From Bacillus sp. FJAT-29814 (GTDB taxonomy: Bacteria > Bacillota > Bacilli > Bacillales > Cytobacillaceae), in assembly GCF_001510715.1 (NCBI RefSeq), contig NZ_LMTJ01000004.1, positions 1 to 64,000 of the forward strand: a stretch of 64,000 nt of DNA. The letters are read 5' to 3'. This document shows, piece after piece, positions 8,209 through 16,094 of the stretch. Positions within the stretch are counted from its first letter, which is position 1. Every line of letters starts with the position of its first letter. Both the position numbers and the translations under genes were made by a program. The notes below the pieces were generated by a model. It saw only the letters and a program-made list of their open reading frames with translations. It did not search any database and was not told the origin of the DNA.

Positions 8209-9099
8209 CTATTTAAGCAATTCCCTAAGCTTAATCGGGACATGTTTCCGATAAACTTCCAGCGGACCATACTGCTTATCCAGTCCAGCTCCAGAAACAA
8301 TCAAGACCTGTTTTACAAAACTCTGCAGCTCTTGAATATGCTCCATCATCCACTGCGTTCTTCTCTTCCCCTCAAACAGAGGAGGAGTAATAACAATCGG
8401 GATCATCTCTATATTTACAGCCTGAAGCTGTTGAACTAGGAGCAGTGCCAACTCTGCCTCCTCAATGGTATCAGGGCTGGTTTGCAACAGAACCTTTTCT
8501 ACAGAGGCAAACTTTTCCCAAAAATCAATCGGATGAGTAATATTCTCCCCTGAAGTCACCGCCAAAACAGAATAATGGATATCATCAAGAATTGGTTCAA
8601 GGTAAGTTTGACACCTACTCCCCACTACCACCAAGAGCTTATCGCGATCCTTATCAACAGTTGTGATCTCGCATCTGCTAAGCATACGATTCAGTATTTC
8701 TTGAGTTGATAAAGGTTTACCTTCACCAACCATTTGCCGGCAACGGGGACATGGAACTTCCACTGGTGCGGGAAAAAACTCCCCCTCACTACCGCATTCA
8801 TGGCACAGCATAGGATGAAGGGGATTTCCACTAGAATTGCAGACAACAAGTTGCTCGAAACCGGATTTACATTCAAAGCAGAAAAACATGCCGCTGCGGC
8901 AAGAAACTTCTTCAGGGACGACCTGGCCAAGCAACAGCTTTTGGTAGACAGAGCGCCAGGCTGCTCTGGGGTTCTGATGCTTCGCAGCAATTAATTCATC
9001 CTCGACTATTTCAACCAGCGACCTTTGTTTTCTGAGCCCGCCAGTTACCCATTCCCCGCACCAGCCACAAGCACATGGAAATGTCTTCTTTATTAACAT
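8209..9099 (-). CDS. Zinc-ribbon protein with C-terminal alpha/beta domain
   Basis: 296 residues, not a family I can name. The N-terminal half carries Cys clusters CACGWC, CFEC, CHEC and CPRC (residues about 9-130), enough for two zinc ribbons. The C-terminal half has alternating hydrophobic strands (KLLVVVGS, KVLLQTSP, EMIPIVIT, QVLIVSGAG) that suggest a Rossmann-like fold. Its ribosome binding site (AAGGAGAGAG) lies inside the last codons of the ADP-ribosylglycohydrolase gene, so translation is coupled. The zinc ribbons and the position suggest an adaptor, nucleic-acid or protein binding partner for the NAD-linked enzymes upstream; this is inference. Confidence 0.75.
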   Translation of the reverse strand: MLIKKTFPCACGWCGEWVTGGLRKQRSLVEIVEDELIAAKHQNPRAAWRSVYQKLLLGQVVPEEVSCRSGMFFCFECKSGFEQLVVCNSSGNPLHPMLCHECGSEGEFFPAPVEVPCPRCRQMVGEGKPLSTQEILNRMLSRCEITTVDKDRDKLLVVVGSRCQTYLEPILDDIHYSVLAVTSGENITHPIDFWEKFASVEKVLLQTSPDTIEEAELALLLVQQLQAVNIEMIPIVITPPLFEGKRRTQWMMEHIQELQSFVKQVLIVSGAGLDKQYGPLEVYRKHVPIKLRELLK

Positions 9100-9102
9100 G
9101 GG

Positions 9103-10053
9103 CTACTCTCTCCTTGTCTCTCCCGGCCCAATAAGCGATAACTCATAAAGTCCGTTTGCAAAGTTCTCAATCAACTCCAGCTGGACAATTTTTCCCCTCC
9201 AGACTGTTGGAATCGAGGAAATCCCATAATGAGCACCTGCCAATTGACCATAAATTGCTCCGGTCGTATCCGAGTCTTCCCCCAAATTTACGACCTTTAA
9301 TAGTCCCTCTTTAAAATCATCCGTTAGATAAAAGGCCCAGAGTGCAGCCTCCAATGAACGTACGACATAACCGCTGCCAGTAATGATCGGTGGCTGCCGG
9401 TGCTTGAAGGAACCTTCTGCCACTTCTTTAATGTTAGGACTTAATGACCTTCCGATTTTACTTTCAACCAATTCTACAAATGTACGAGCTAGAAGGTGGT
9501 CTTTTTCCATTCCATTTGCCGCGCCAGCAATTAATGCCCCAAAGTAGAGGCAGGCATCTACCGCCTCCTCTGCTTGATGAGTGGTTTTTGAACTTTCTCC
9601 CGAATAGTAGATGGCTTGCTCCATATTGTCTGACCAAAGCAAAGGAACAGGCGCTAACCGCATGATCGACCCATTGCCAGCACTATAAGGATCCTTTGAA
9701 CCGCTGTAGGGCTCCCCTGTCTTCAGAAACCTGGATAATGCATCCCTCGTTGCATTCCCAATATCAAAGCATTGATTTATACTGCTTAGATATCCCTCCG
9801 TAAACCAGCGAACATACCGCTGCATTTGGTCTTCCGGATTAAAACCTTTACCCGCGATTAAGCTATCGGCAAGACATAATGCCATCGAGGTGTCATCTGT
9901 CCATTCGCCCGGTTTTAAACGAAAGGGGCCGCCGCCATTCATATCAGTTACAGGTGCAAAGGTGCCGGGCGGGCTAAATTCCACAGCAGCGCCAACACAA
10001 TCTCCTACAGCCAACCCGACAAGACTTCCTAAAAATCGGTCTCTTTTATTCAT
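9103..10053 (-). CDS. ADP-ribosylglycohydrolase (ARH/DraG family)
   Basis: 316 residues with the full ARH signature: GSLVGLAVGDCVGAAVEF at the N-terminus, the Mg-binding WTDDTSMAL, GNGSIMRLAPV in the middle and DSDTTGAIYGQLAGAHYG near the C-terminus. The family removes ADP-ribose from proteins or nucleic acids, or hydrolyses related ADP-ribose derivatives; the substrate here is unknown. The ATG has GGAGG at eight bases. It sits 13 bases after the Sir2 gene and its end carries the ribosome binding site of the zinc-ribbon gene. Pairing with a NAD-consuming Sir2 suggests a writer/eraser or metabolite clean-up function. Confidence 0.9.
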   Translation of the reverse strand: MNKRDRFLGSLVGLAVGDCVGAAVEFSPPGTFAPVTDMNGGGPFRLKPGEWTDDTSMALCLADSLIAGKGFNPEDQMQRYVRWFTEGYLSSINQCFDIGNATRDALSRFLKTGEPYSGSKDPYSAGNGSIMRLAPVPLLWSDNMEQAIYYSGESSKTTHQAEEAVDACLYFGALIAGAANGMEKDHLLARTFVELVESKIGRSLSPNIKEVAEGSFKHRQPPIITGSGYVVRSLEAALWAFYLTDDFKEGLLKVVNLGEDSDTTGAIYGQLAGAHYGISSIPTVWRGKIVQLELIENFANGLYELSLIGPGETRRE

Positions 10054-10066
10054 CTTGATCCCTCCA

Positions 10067-11473
10067 TTAATTGTCCAGAAAATCTAACTCATCGTCTTCT
10101 TCTTCGACTTTAAATTCGTTTTCTAAACGTCTGCAAATCCTTGAAATATTTCCTCTTAGCACTAAATCAAAACGCTCCTCACTACTTACATCAGCGTTCA
10201 GGTAAACCACCCTTGAACCTTCCTTTTTGCATTCCAGCAATTGATTAAATGGGTACACCTGTAAGGACGTTCCAGCAACAATGATGAGGTCAGCCTTGCG
10301 AATAGCAGCATTCGCTCTGACCATACTCTTTACGGGGTCGCCAAAAAAGACAACATCCGGTCTGAGAATCCCGCCACACTCACATCGAGGAGCCTCCCCT
10401 TCTCTTAATACATGGACAAGAAGGTAGGATTTCCCGCATGCAGGACAATAGCATTCCCGTATATTCCCATGAAATTCGACTACATCGCTGCTCCCCGCTT
10501 TTTGATGCAAGCCATCCACATTTTGCGTGACGATAGTTACCTCCTTATCCAACTGCTCCAACCACCTGAAAAATCGGTGCCCCTGGTTGGGCTCAATTCC
10601 CTCAATCGCCGCCAGCAGGCTTTCGTGATTTTTAAAAGGCATGATTGAATTTAAGGTTTCTACTAATAGTTCATACATTCTTGCCCAGAACCGGACCGGA
10701 TTGGCTTGAAATGCCAATTCATTGAGATCTTCTAATATGGAAGGGTCCTTTTCCCACATACCGGCAGCGGCCGTGCGGTAATCCGGTATTCCGCTCATCG
10801 TACTAATGCCGGCACCCGTCAGGACCGTTATTGCTTTCGCCTGTTCAATTAATTGTTTGAATATGTTTACCGAAGATTCGTCTATTTCACTATCTATCCG
10901 AATCTCTGATACAACATCTCTCGCCAGGCTTCTAACTGCATATTTTAATCCTTTTTTCAATTCGATCTTGGCTTGTTCCGACAATGGGGCATAAGGTGTT
11001 CCGTCTGGATGGTAGGCTGGAATTTTCCAAAAGTGACTGTCTAATGAGGGCAATTCGTCGATGGTATCGAGCAATCGGGTTGAAAAGTTTCCAGATTGAC
11101 TTTTTGAGGCTATGGCATTCGTCGCTCCATTTTGAAAAATAAGGTTCCAGGCTTCATGGTAGGATACTCCTTTGATACCTTGTGTACGTGCATCTTTAAT
11201 ATAGTATCCGATTCCGCCCAATAGATTTCGGTAGCCTGGTGCGTCGATGACTCCTAAAATCTCATAGTAATTTTCAGAACTAGGGGCTACCCCAGCCACC
11301 CGCTGCCAGCCAGGTGTTGCTTGTTTTTCTTCCATGTATTCACATAAGATAAACTCGCCATATCGATTTTGATGCTTCATATCGATAATCTTGTATTTTC
11401 CTTCAAATCGCGAAACGATATCTCCTTCTCTTTTATAAAAATCTTCCTGCACCCATAATACTTTTCTTGGCAT
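10067..11473 (-). CDS. Unknown N-terminal domain fused to Sir2 (sirtuin)
   Basis: 468 residues, about twice a plain sirtuin. Residues 1-200 form a domain I do not recognise (SYHEAWNLIFQNGATNA, HPDGTPYAPLS). The C-terminal part is a canonical Sir2 domain: GAGISTMSGIPDYRT for NAD binding, TQNVDGLHQKAGS, catalytic His in EFHGN, Cys pairs CPAC and CEC for structural zinc, and VAGTSLQVYPF. All catalytic residues are present, so NAD-dependent deacylase or NADase activity is plausible. The start is the ATG preceded by AAAGGAG at nine bases; a longer frame lacks such a site. Second gene of a tight four-gene operon with an ADP-ribosylglycohydrolase. Confidence 0.88.
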   Translation of the reverse strand: MPRKVLWVQEDFYKREGDIVSRFEGKYKIIDMKHQNRYGEFILCEYMEEKQATPGWQRVAGVAPSSENYYEILGVIDAPGYRNLLGGIGYYIKDARTQGIKGVSYHEAWNLIFQNGATNAIASKSQSGNFSTRLLDTIDELPSLDSHFWKIPAYHPDGTPYAPLSEQAKIELKKGLKYAVRSLARDVVSEIRIDSEIDESSVNIFKQLIEQAKAITVLTGAGISTMSGIPDYRTAAAGMWEKDPSILEDLNELAFQANPVRFWARMYELLVETLNSIMPFKNHESLLAAIEGIEPNQGHRFFRWLEQLDKEVTIVTQNVDGLHQKAGSSDVVEFHGNIRECYCPACGKSYLLVHVLREGEAPRCECGGILRPDVVFFGDPVKSMVRANAAIRKADLIIVAGTSLQVYPFNQLLECKKEGSRVVYLNADVSSEERFDLVLRGNISRICRRLENEFKVEEEDDELDFLDN

Positions 11474-11518
11474 TTCATCACGCTCCTTTAGAAAAATCTT
11501 CCCCCTCAAAAAGGGGGA

Positions 11519-12172
11519 TTAGCTTGCTTCTTCTATGTACCAGGCCAATGCTGACTTTTGAAAGTCAGTTAATGTATGGCTTAAATGATTTTCCTCTAAA
11601 TAACGGTCCGTACATGACCTTAATTCATACTGAATGTCTTCAAATCTCCTACTAGTTGTTTGAATACCGACCAATTGAGCCTTATGTATCAGAGCAGGAA
11701 AGTACGCGATGGTGGTGAACATATCATTAAATAACATTAGCTCGAATCGGCTGGAATACAACCTTGGTCTAGGACTAAACCGATCTGGAGTTTTGTGAAC
11801 ATAATACTGTAAGCTGTTCCGTTTAATTTGCTTTAATAATTCAACAGTCCGTTCTTTATGGACAAGGGAAAAAAGATTTCTTAACCGTTTCTGTCCGCCC
11901 ACTGTTCTTACTATACGTGTCAGATTATTCTCTATCCCCGGCAGCGGAATCGCCATTGGTGCGGCAAATGCATCTGGACCCTCACCAAATAAATAGTCGT
12001 GGACAAAACCAATGTTGCAATTTTCATCCTCGAGCGGCAGTTCCGCTATTTTTTGTTTTATAGAGTCCATCGTTGCAACTGCTTTATTTTCCAATTCTAT
12101 TAATTTAGGTTCCTTTTGTAATTTTTGCGTATAAACCTGATAGGCTTTTTCAATCACTTCATAGTTATACAT
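11519..12172 (-). CDS. Unknown protein, first gene of the Sir2/ARH operon
   Basis: 217 residues of unknown family. It is mostly helical, with a conserved-looking centre (FVHDYLFGEGPDAFAAPMAI) and a basic stretch (HKTPDRFSPRPRLYSSRFE). No signal peptide or membrane segment. GGAGG lies six bases before the ATG at 12172; the ATG two codons upstream abuts the site and is unlikely. The Sir2-fusion gene starts 45 bases after its stop. As the promoter-proximal member of a NAD-linked operon it may be the effector or target-recognition subunit, but nothing in the sequence proves that. Confidence 0.7.
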   Translation of the reverse strand: MYNYEVIEKAYQVYTQKLQKEPKLIELENKAVATMDSIKQKIAELPLEDENCNIGFVHDYLFGEGPDAFAAPMAIPLPGIENNLTRIVRTVGGQKRLRNLFSLVHKERTVELLKQIKRNSLQYYVHKTPDRFSPRPRLYSSRFELMLFNDMFTTIAYFPALIHKAQLVGIQTTSRRFEDIQYELRSCTDRYLEENHLSHTLTDFQKSALAWYIEEAS

Positions 12173-12334
12173 AATCATCCTCCATCTAAAGTCATGTTGT
12201 AGGTAATTTTTACTAAATATAATTATATATTACCATAAACTAGCAACCAATTTAGCGAAGTCTTTCCTCCGTTTTTCCACATCCTCAACGAAATCCCCCC
12301 TTGAAAACTTTATATAAAAATTATACTTACACCC

Positions 12335-12353
12335 AACGACCGAATAGGTCGTT
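12335..12353 (+). other. Small palindrome upstream of the Cys-rich gene
   Basis: AACGACC, five bases, GGTCGTT, followed shortly by CCAATTTTTT. It lies in the 226-bp divergent region between the Sir2/ARH operon and the Cys-rich gene, 46 bases before the latter's ATG. It could be a regulator's operator (the WYL protein is a candidate) or a leader hairpin/attenuator. Confidence 0.4.
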
Positions 12354-12398
12354 CCAATTTTTTAAGATGAAATTAGTAAAAATAAGGAGGAATGTTAT

Positions 12399-12614
12399 AT
12401 GAGTTGTTGGGGGAAAAATCAACAAGTATGTGCAACCTGCAGATATTGGTGTGGAAGCCGTGATATCGACTTCACCGCCAGTCATTTTCATGCTTTACAT
12501 TCTCAAGGGCTGTGCCAAGGACCTTTTGGCAGTTTTCGTGGAGTAGAAATGGGGGAAGGCTCCTCCTGCCAGGCTTGGGAGCCATTCCGTGATGATTCAA
12601 CCACTCGCTATTAA
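12399..12614 (+). CDS. Cys/His-rich 71-aa protein
   Basis: A small soluble protein with six Cys and several His residues: CW at residue 3, CATCRYWCG at 11-19, HFHALH near 29, GLCQG near 38 and SSCQAWEPF near 57. The pattern suggests a bound metal (zinc or Fe-S), but I do not recognise a named family. AAGGAGG seven bases before the ATG is an excellent ribosome binding site. It is divergent from the Sir2/ARH operon and its stop overlaps that of the convergent WYL regulator, so all three units are tightly packed and probably inherited together. Confidence 0.75.
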   Translation: MSCWGKNQQVCATCRYWCGSRDIDFTASHFHALHSQGLCQGPFGSFRGVEMGEGSSCQAWEPFRDDSTTRY

Positions 12615-13825
12615 GCAAGTGGTTGACTCTTCGCGTATAGTTCATACATCTTCGCTATCTTCTCGCTCACTCTTTGGCGCAATTCCAGAGGTGCCAGCAC
12701 TTCCACATGCTCAGCTTGCTGTAGGATCCAAAACATGATTCCGTCATAGCCATTGACTTCAACCTCCACGTTCACCCAGCCTTCCCGTGACGAGGATGGC
12801 TGATGAAAGAGAGGAAAGGCGCGATACAAATATTCCAGAATCCCCTCTGCCACCTTTAGTTTTACAGTTTGAGGGGGGCCAGAAAACATCTGGAAAGAAC
12901 GGTTAACTTGCCCCCCCACCTCTATATGCGGTTCCTCCAGCCGGAACCGCTGCGGGGTCACTTCCAAATCCTTGATTCGGTCAAACCTCCAGGGAACAGG
13001 CTCACTATACGGTGCATCCTTTTTCTTTGCCAGCAAATAAAAGAGTCCGTTATGAAAGGACAAACTGTAGGGAATCACTTCCCGGTGTTCTGATGTACCA
13101 TGTTTTTCATAATGGAACGACAAGATCCGCTTGCGTAGAATCGCGTCATATACAGTTCTTATATAAGTAAGGCTTTCGTCCGTTGCAATTGGTTTATAAT
13201 GAAAATGATAGCTGTGAAGAAACCTGCGGACCTGTCTTTGTTCCTCTTTAGATAGGAATGGAAGCAGCTTTTCTTCTATTGATTTGACTTCTTCTTTATT
13301 CAACCCCCTGGCAGCATATAAAATCAGCATAACGGCCAAAATCTCTGCTTTCGATAATGCTTCCCCCTCCAACGAGGAAAGTCGGTACACTTGATCAGCA
13401 GCGTCATAATCAACAGTTTGATCACTACTCGCAAAAAAGGTCCTCAGCTTTCTTATATCCCTGCCGATTTGTTCGTCTCCGATACGAAATTCCCTTGCTG
13501 CTTTTGATTTTACAATGTCTTCCCCCTGTAGAAGCCGTTTGTATAAAGAAAGCATTCGATGCTGGGGGTGGATTTTTCGATTTCTGGCTTCAATAATCAT
13601 TTGGGTAAAACTTGGTTCGACATAGTCGGTATCGTAGGTGGTCCATCGATAGCTTTCCAACAATTTGATTGCACCTTCCCATTCCCGCTCTTCATCCGAC
13701 TTTTCCAATAATGAACCATCCTGAAGATCATAAAGCTCTACCCAAAATACATCCGGGTCTGGGACACCTTTTAACACCATTTTTTCATTATCATTTTCCA
13801 ATCTAATCAGAGTAACAGCCTTCAT
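12611..13825 (-). CDS. WYL-domain transcriptional regulator
   Basis: 404 residues. The N-terminal third holds a winged-helix HTH-like segment (IGDEQIGRDIRKLRTFF), followed by a WYL domain (LSFHYEKHG ... YSLSFHNGLFYLLAKK) and a C-terminal WCX-type extension. The WYL triplet itself is FYL here. Such proteins bind nucleic-acid-like ligands and often repress phage-defence operons (the BrxR/CapW group). The start is an ATG with GAGGTGA ahead; the adjacent GTG is less well spaced. It is convergent with the Cys-rich gene. Regulation of the neighbouring Sir2/ARH operon is suggested by context only. Confidence 0.85.
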   Translation of the reverse strand: MKAVTLIRLENDNEKMVLKGVPDPDVFWVELYDLQDGSLLEKSDEEREWEGAIKLLESYRWTTYDTDYVEPSFTQMIIEARNRKIHPQHRMLSLYKRLLQGEDIVKSKAAREFRIGDEQIGRDIRKLRTFFASSDQTVDYDAADQVYRLSSLEGEALSKAEILAVMLILYAARGLNKEEVKSIEEKLLPFLSKEEQRQVRRFLHSYHFHYKPIATDESLTYIRTVYDAILRKRILSFHYEKHGTSEHREVIPYSLSFHNGLFYLLAKKKDAPYSEPVPWRFDRIKDLEVTPQRFRLEEPHIEVGGQVNRSFQMFSGPPQTVKLKVAEGILEYLYRAFPLFHQPSSSREGWVNVEVEVNGYDGIMFWILQQAEHVEVLAPLELRQRVSEKIAKMYELYAKSQPLA

Positions 13826-13863
13826 CACGTCACCTCATTTATTTTTATGGGAGGAAAAATATA

Positions 13864-13895
13864 CTGATTTCCCTGTTAAACAACAGGGAAATCAG
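13864..13895. terminator. Perfect 14-bp bidirectional terminator-like hairpin
   Basis: CTGATTTCCCTGTT pairs perfectly with 13882-13895 across AAAC. U-rich sequence follows on both strands (TATATTTTTCC on minus, ATTTTATAATTTT on plus). It lies four bases after the stop of the 78-aa gene and upstream of the WYL gene, so it separates the two. Confidence 0.75.
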
Positions 13896-13898
13896 ATT

Positions 13899-14135
13899 TT
13901 ATAATTTTAGAATCTGATTTTTCAATTTCGAATGAAAATCTTGTTTTAAAACTGTTTCTGTATATTTCTGATTAATTTCCAAAACAATGAAATTTGGATG
14001 ATCAACCGAAATAACGGTTGAAGATAAATAACCATATTTTTTTGGATCTAAATAACTTCTTTCAACAAAAAATTTCAAACCAACTACAACTTCAAATTTA
14101 CTTTCATTCTTCATTTCTTTTAAACAATTAAACAT
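13899..14135 (-). CDS. Small hypothetical protein
   Basis: 78 residues, soluble, basic, with no family I can name (FEVVVGLKFFVERSYLDPKKYGY). The ATG at 14135 is chosen because GAGGAGG lies six bases ahead; a longer frame starts with an ATG that overlaps this site. It is followed directly by a strong hairpin terminator, so it is an independent transcript. Codon content is A/T-rich compared with the neighbours, which may point to accessory DNA. Confidence 0.65.
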   Translation of the reverse strand: MFNCLKEMKNESKFEVVVGLKFFVERSYLDPKKYGYLSSTVISVDHPNFIVLEINQKYTETVLKQDFHSKLKNQILKL

Positions 14136-14180
14136 ATTTTTCCTCCTCATATATTTAATTTTTTACATAACAACACAAAT

Positions 14181-14219
14181 AAGCCCGCCGGACACAGATT
14201 TCCTGTGTTCGACGGGCTT
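14181..14219. terminator. Long GC-rich hairpin between divergent genes
   Basis: AAGCCCGCCGGACACAG pairs with CTGTGTTCGACGGGCTT with few mismatches. There is no long U-tail on either side. Given its place upstream of both flanking genes it may be a regulatory structure or the remnant of a terminator. Confidence 0.4.
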
Positions 14220-14352
14220 AATAACCAAAATGAAATTATAGTTAAATATTACACCATTTCCCTAATTTTGTAAATACCTTTTTCTTGAACTACCTATTCG
14301 GTTGCCCTTATCTTTTATACTACATTTATTAAATAAGTTAGGGGTTGAGCAA

Positions 14353-15309
14353 ATGGATTATAAGATATTCTGGAAAGCAATCCAAAAAGGGCACATCGCG
14401 CTTGCACAACAGCTATTTCCTTATCTTACGTTTAGCGAAGCAGAAAAGGGGACCATTTTTCAAGCTGCCCTAAAGGACAACAATCATTTTTATATCTCCT
14501 TAATCGACCAACTGTGGGAGGAAGAGCTTACTCCCTATTTGCACAAAGCCATTGTAGCATCCCATGAAGAGGCCGTAGTGCTTCTTTTACAAAAAGGGGC
14601 TGACCCCAAAAAGCCAACTCCATACGGAGAAGTCCCATTAAACCTAGCCATCAAACCACATGGAACCAGCTTGAAAATACTCAATGATTTGATTGATTGT
14701 GGGGCTGACATGTTTCAAGAAAACAGACACAAGGGAACCCCTTTGTTAAAAGCAGCGAGTTTGGGATTGCTGGAGGTTTTGGACCTTTTCGTTCAAAAAG
14801 GGGGCAAACTGAATGAAGATGTATTATCCAGAGGAGCAAGCAACAATCATGTCAACGTGGTACAGTACTGCTTGGCGGGCGGGATTAAGGTGCCGCAAAA
14901 AGCCTATTATATGTCATTATTTTATGATCACGGTGATATGGTCAAGTACCTGGCAGAGGTCGATCGGCAGCGCTTTACAGCTAGTTGCCCCTATAACCCA
15001 CTTGTGATTGCAGCCAGTAACGGCAGAAGAGAAATACTTGAGCTTTTTCTAAAGAAAAAACTTCCCGAAGAACGGAACGAGCGAGTAACCCTATGTTCAA
15101 CAGCATTAATGGCTGCTGTTGAAGCTGGACACGGACACCTTGTCCAAATGCTACTGGGCGCCGGGGCGGACATCAATTATGTGGATGAGGGAGAATCAGT
15201 GGTCGATGTGGCACTGGATGCAGGGCATAAAGATATAGCTTCTTATTTAATTAGACGTGGCGGATGCAAACATAAAGGGGCATCTCATAAAAATGTACTT
15301 CAACTATAA
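14353..15309 (+). CDS. Ankyrin-repeat protein
   Basis: 318 residues made almost entirely of ankyrin repeats: characteristic blocks include EAVVLLLQKGADP, TPLLKAASLGLLEVLDLFVQKGG, NPLVIAASNGRREILELFLKK, TALMAAVEAGHGHLVQMLLGAGADIN and SVVDVALDAGHKDIASYLIRRGG. About seven to eight units can be counted. There is no signal peptide or enzymatic domain, so it is a protein-binding scaffold of unknown partner. The ATG at 14353 is preceded by TTAGGGGTTGAGC, a modest site; an upstream in-frame ATG has none. It is transcribed alone. Confidence 0.85.
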   Translation: MDYKIFWKAIQKGHIALAQQLFPYLTFSEAEKGTIFQAALKDNNHFYISLIDQLWEEELTPYLHKAIVASHEEAVVLLLQKGADPKKPTPYGEVPLNLAIKPHGTSLKILNDLIDCGADMFQENRHKGTPLLKAASLGLLEVLDLFVQKGGKLNEDVLSRGASNNHVNVVQYCLAGGIKVPQKAYYMSLFYDHGDMVKYLAEVDRQRFTASCPYNPLVIAASNGRREILELFLKKKLPEERNERVTLCSTALMAAVEAGHGHLVQMLLGAGADINYVDEGESVVDVALDAGHKDIASYLIRRGGCKHKGASHKNVLQL

Positions 15310-15322
15310 ATCAGGCTAAAAA

Positions 15323-15368
15323 GGGGTATTCGGGTTACTCAACCTTCGGATTCCCCCATTACTATATT
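15323..15368 (+). terminator. Probable terminator of the ankyrin gene
   Basis: GGGG...GGTT and AACC...CCCC arms form an imperfect hairpin 14 bases after the stop, followed downstream by TATATTTTTTT. Confidence 0.4.
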
Positions 15369-15508
15369 TTTTTCAAAAATAGTGATTTCACGATGTATTT
15401 AAACAATTTGTTGCTTATAGGTAACCTAATTAAACGATTGTATAACAAGGTACCAAGTCCCGCCACCATTGGCTTTTTTATTTCAATATCACGAAAATAC
15501 GTGTCGAT

Positions 15509-15693
15509 CAGACAAACGTTTAAGTATAATGATTTGAAACGTTGAAATCTAAACGTTTCGTGATCATTTCCGGGGAAAAGTTTGGTGAATATTGCCGGAT
15601 AATGGCGGCTAATTTTGTTTGGAACCAATTCAACCTCTGAACTCCGACCATTTCCTCCAATATCTTGCATCACTTCCCCCAATCAAACGTTTT
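15509..15693. repeat. AAACGTTT-bounded intergenic element, copy 1
   Basis: A 185-bp element that begins CAGACAAACGTTTAAG and ends CCCAATCAAACGTTTTAG, with another TAAACGTTTCG inside. A second copy lies at 43918-44091 with the same borders, order and internal motif and roughly 60-65% identity by eye. The palindromic octamer AAACGTTT occurs three times in each. No convincing gene is present; short open frames across it are explained by the repeat. The rest of the 785-bp gap around it holds a terminator and a second repeat. Confidence 0.7.
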
Positions 15694-15931
15694 AGGTGAA
15701 TCCTCCTGAATCGTTGTGAATACAACATTTCCGTGCTAACATTCTTGTGAAAATCTTGGTTAAAACTCCCACATGCAGGAGATCTGGAAAACTTCCGGGA
15801 GGTGTCTCTCATTTATTTTTCTTTTGAACAAGTTATTAGCTCTAAACGAATGAACCTATTATGCCGTTATTAATAGTATATAAGCTTATTGAAGTCAATC
15901 TTCTTTAAGATCTCCCTTTAATTATATAGAT

Positions 15932-15999
15932 ACTGGATGCCCTCGAGGAATGTTTTCGAACAGACCCGGGGGCTATTTTTTTAATCAATATTTTTGAAA
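15932..15999. repeat. 67-bp repeat, copy 1 (ACTGGATGCCCTCGAGGA)
   Basis: ACTGGATGCCCTCGAGGA, CAGACCCGGGGG, a T-run and ATATTTTTGAAA are shared in the same order with 56394-56459; the two copies are over 80% identical. It has no open frame. It might be a transposable-element end, a MITE-like scar or a conserved terminator-like structure. Confidence 0.75.
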
Positions 16000-16043
16000 A
16001 AGGAACTCCGGGCGATCACGTGCAAAGGAATCAACCAAACCTT

Positions 16044-16072
16044 TTGCTGAAAAACTACAGAAGATATACAAT
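16044..16072 (+). promoter_or_regulatory. SigA-type promoter of the quinone oxidoreductase gene
   Basis: TTGCTG and TACAAT are separated by exactly 17 bp. The start would fall near 16079, giving a very short leader that begins just before the GGGGG ribosome binding site. Confidence 0.55.
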
Positions 16073-16094
16073 TCCTATAAAAGGGGGTATATAG

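Noticed and set aside
8734..8994. Plus-strand open frame of 86 codons
   Set aside because: Antisense shadow of the zinc-ribbon protein gene, whose Cys motifs show the other strand is coding.
15362..15682. Minus-strand open frame of 106 codons
   Set aside because: It lies across the AAACGTTT repeat element, has no good ribosome binding site, and the similarity with the 43.9-kb copy is at nucleotide level with stops in the second copy.
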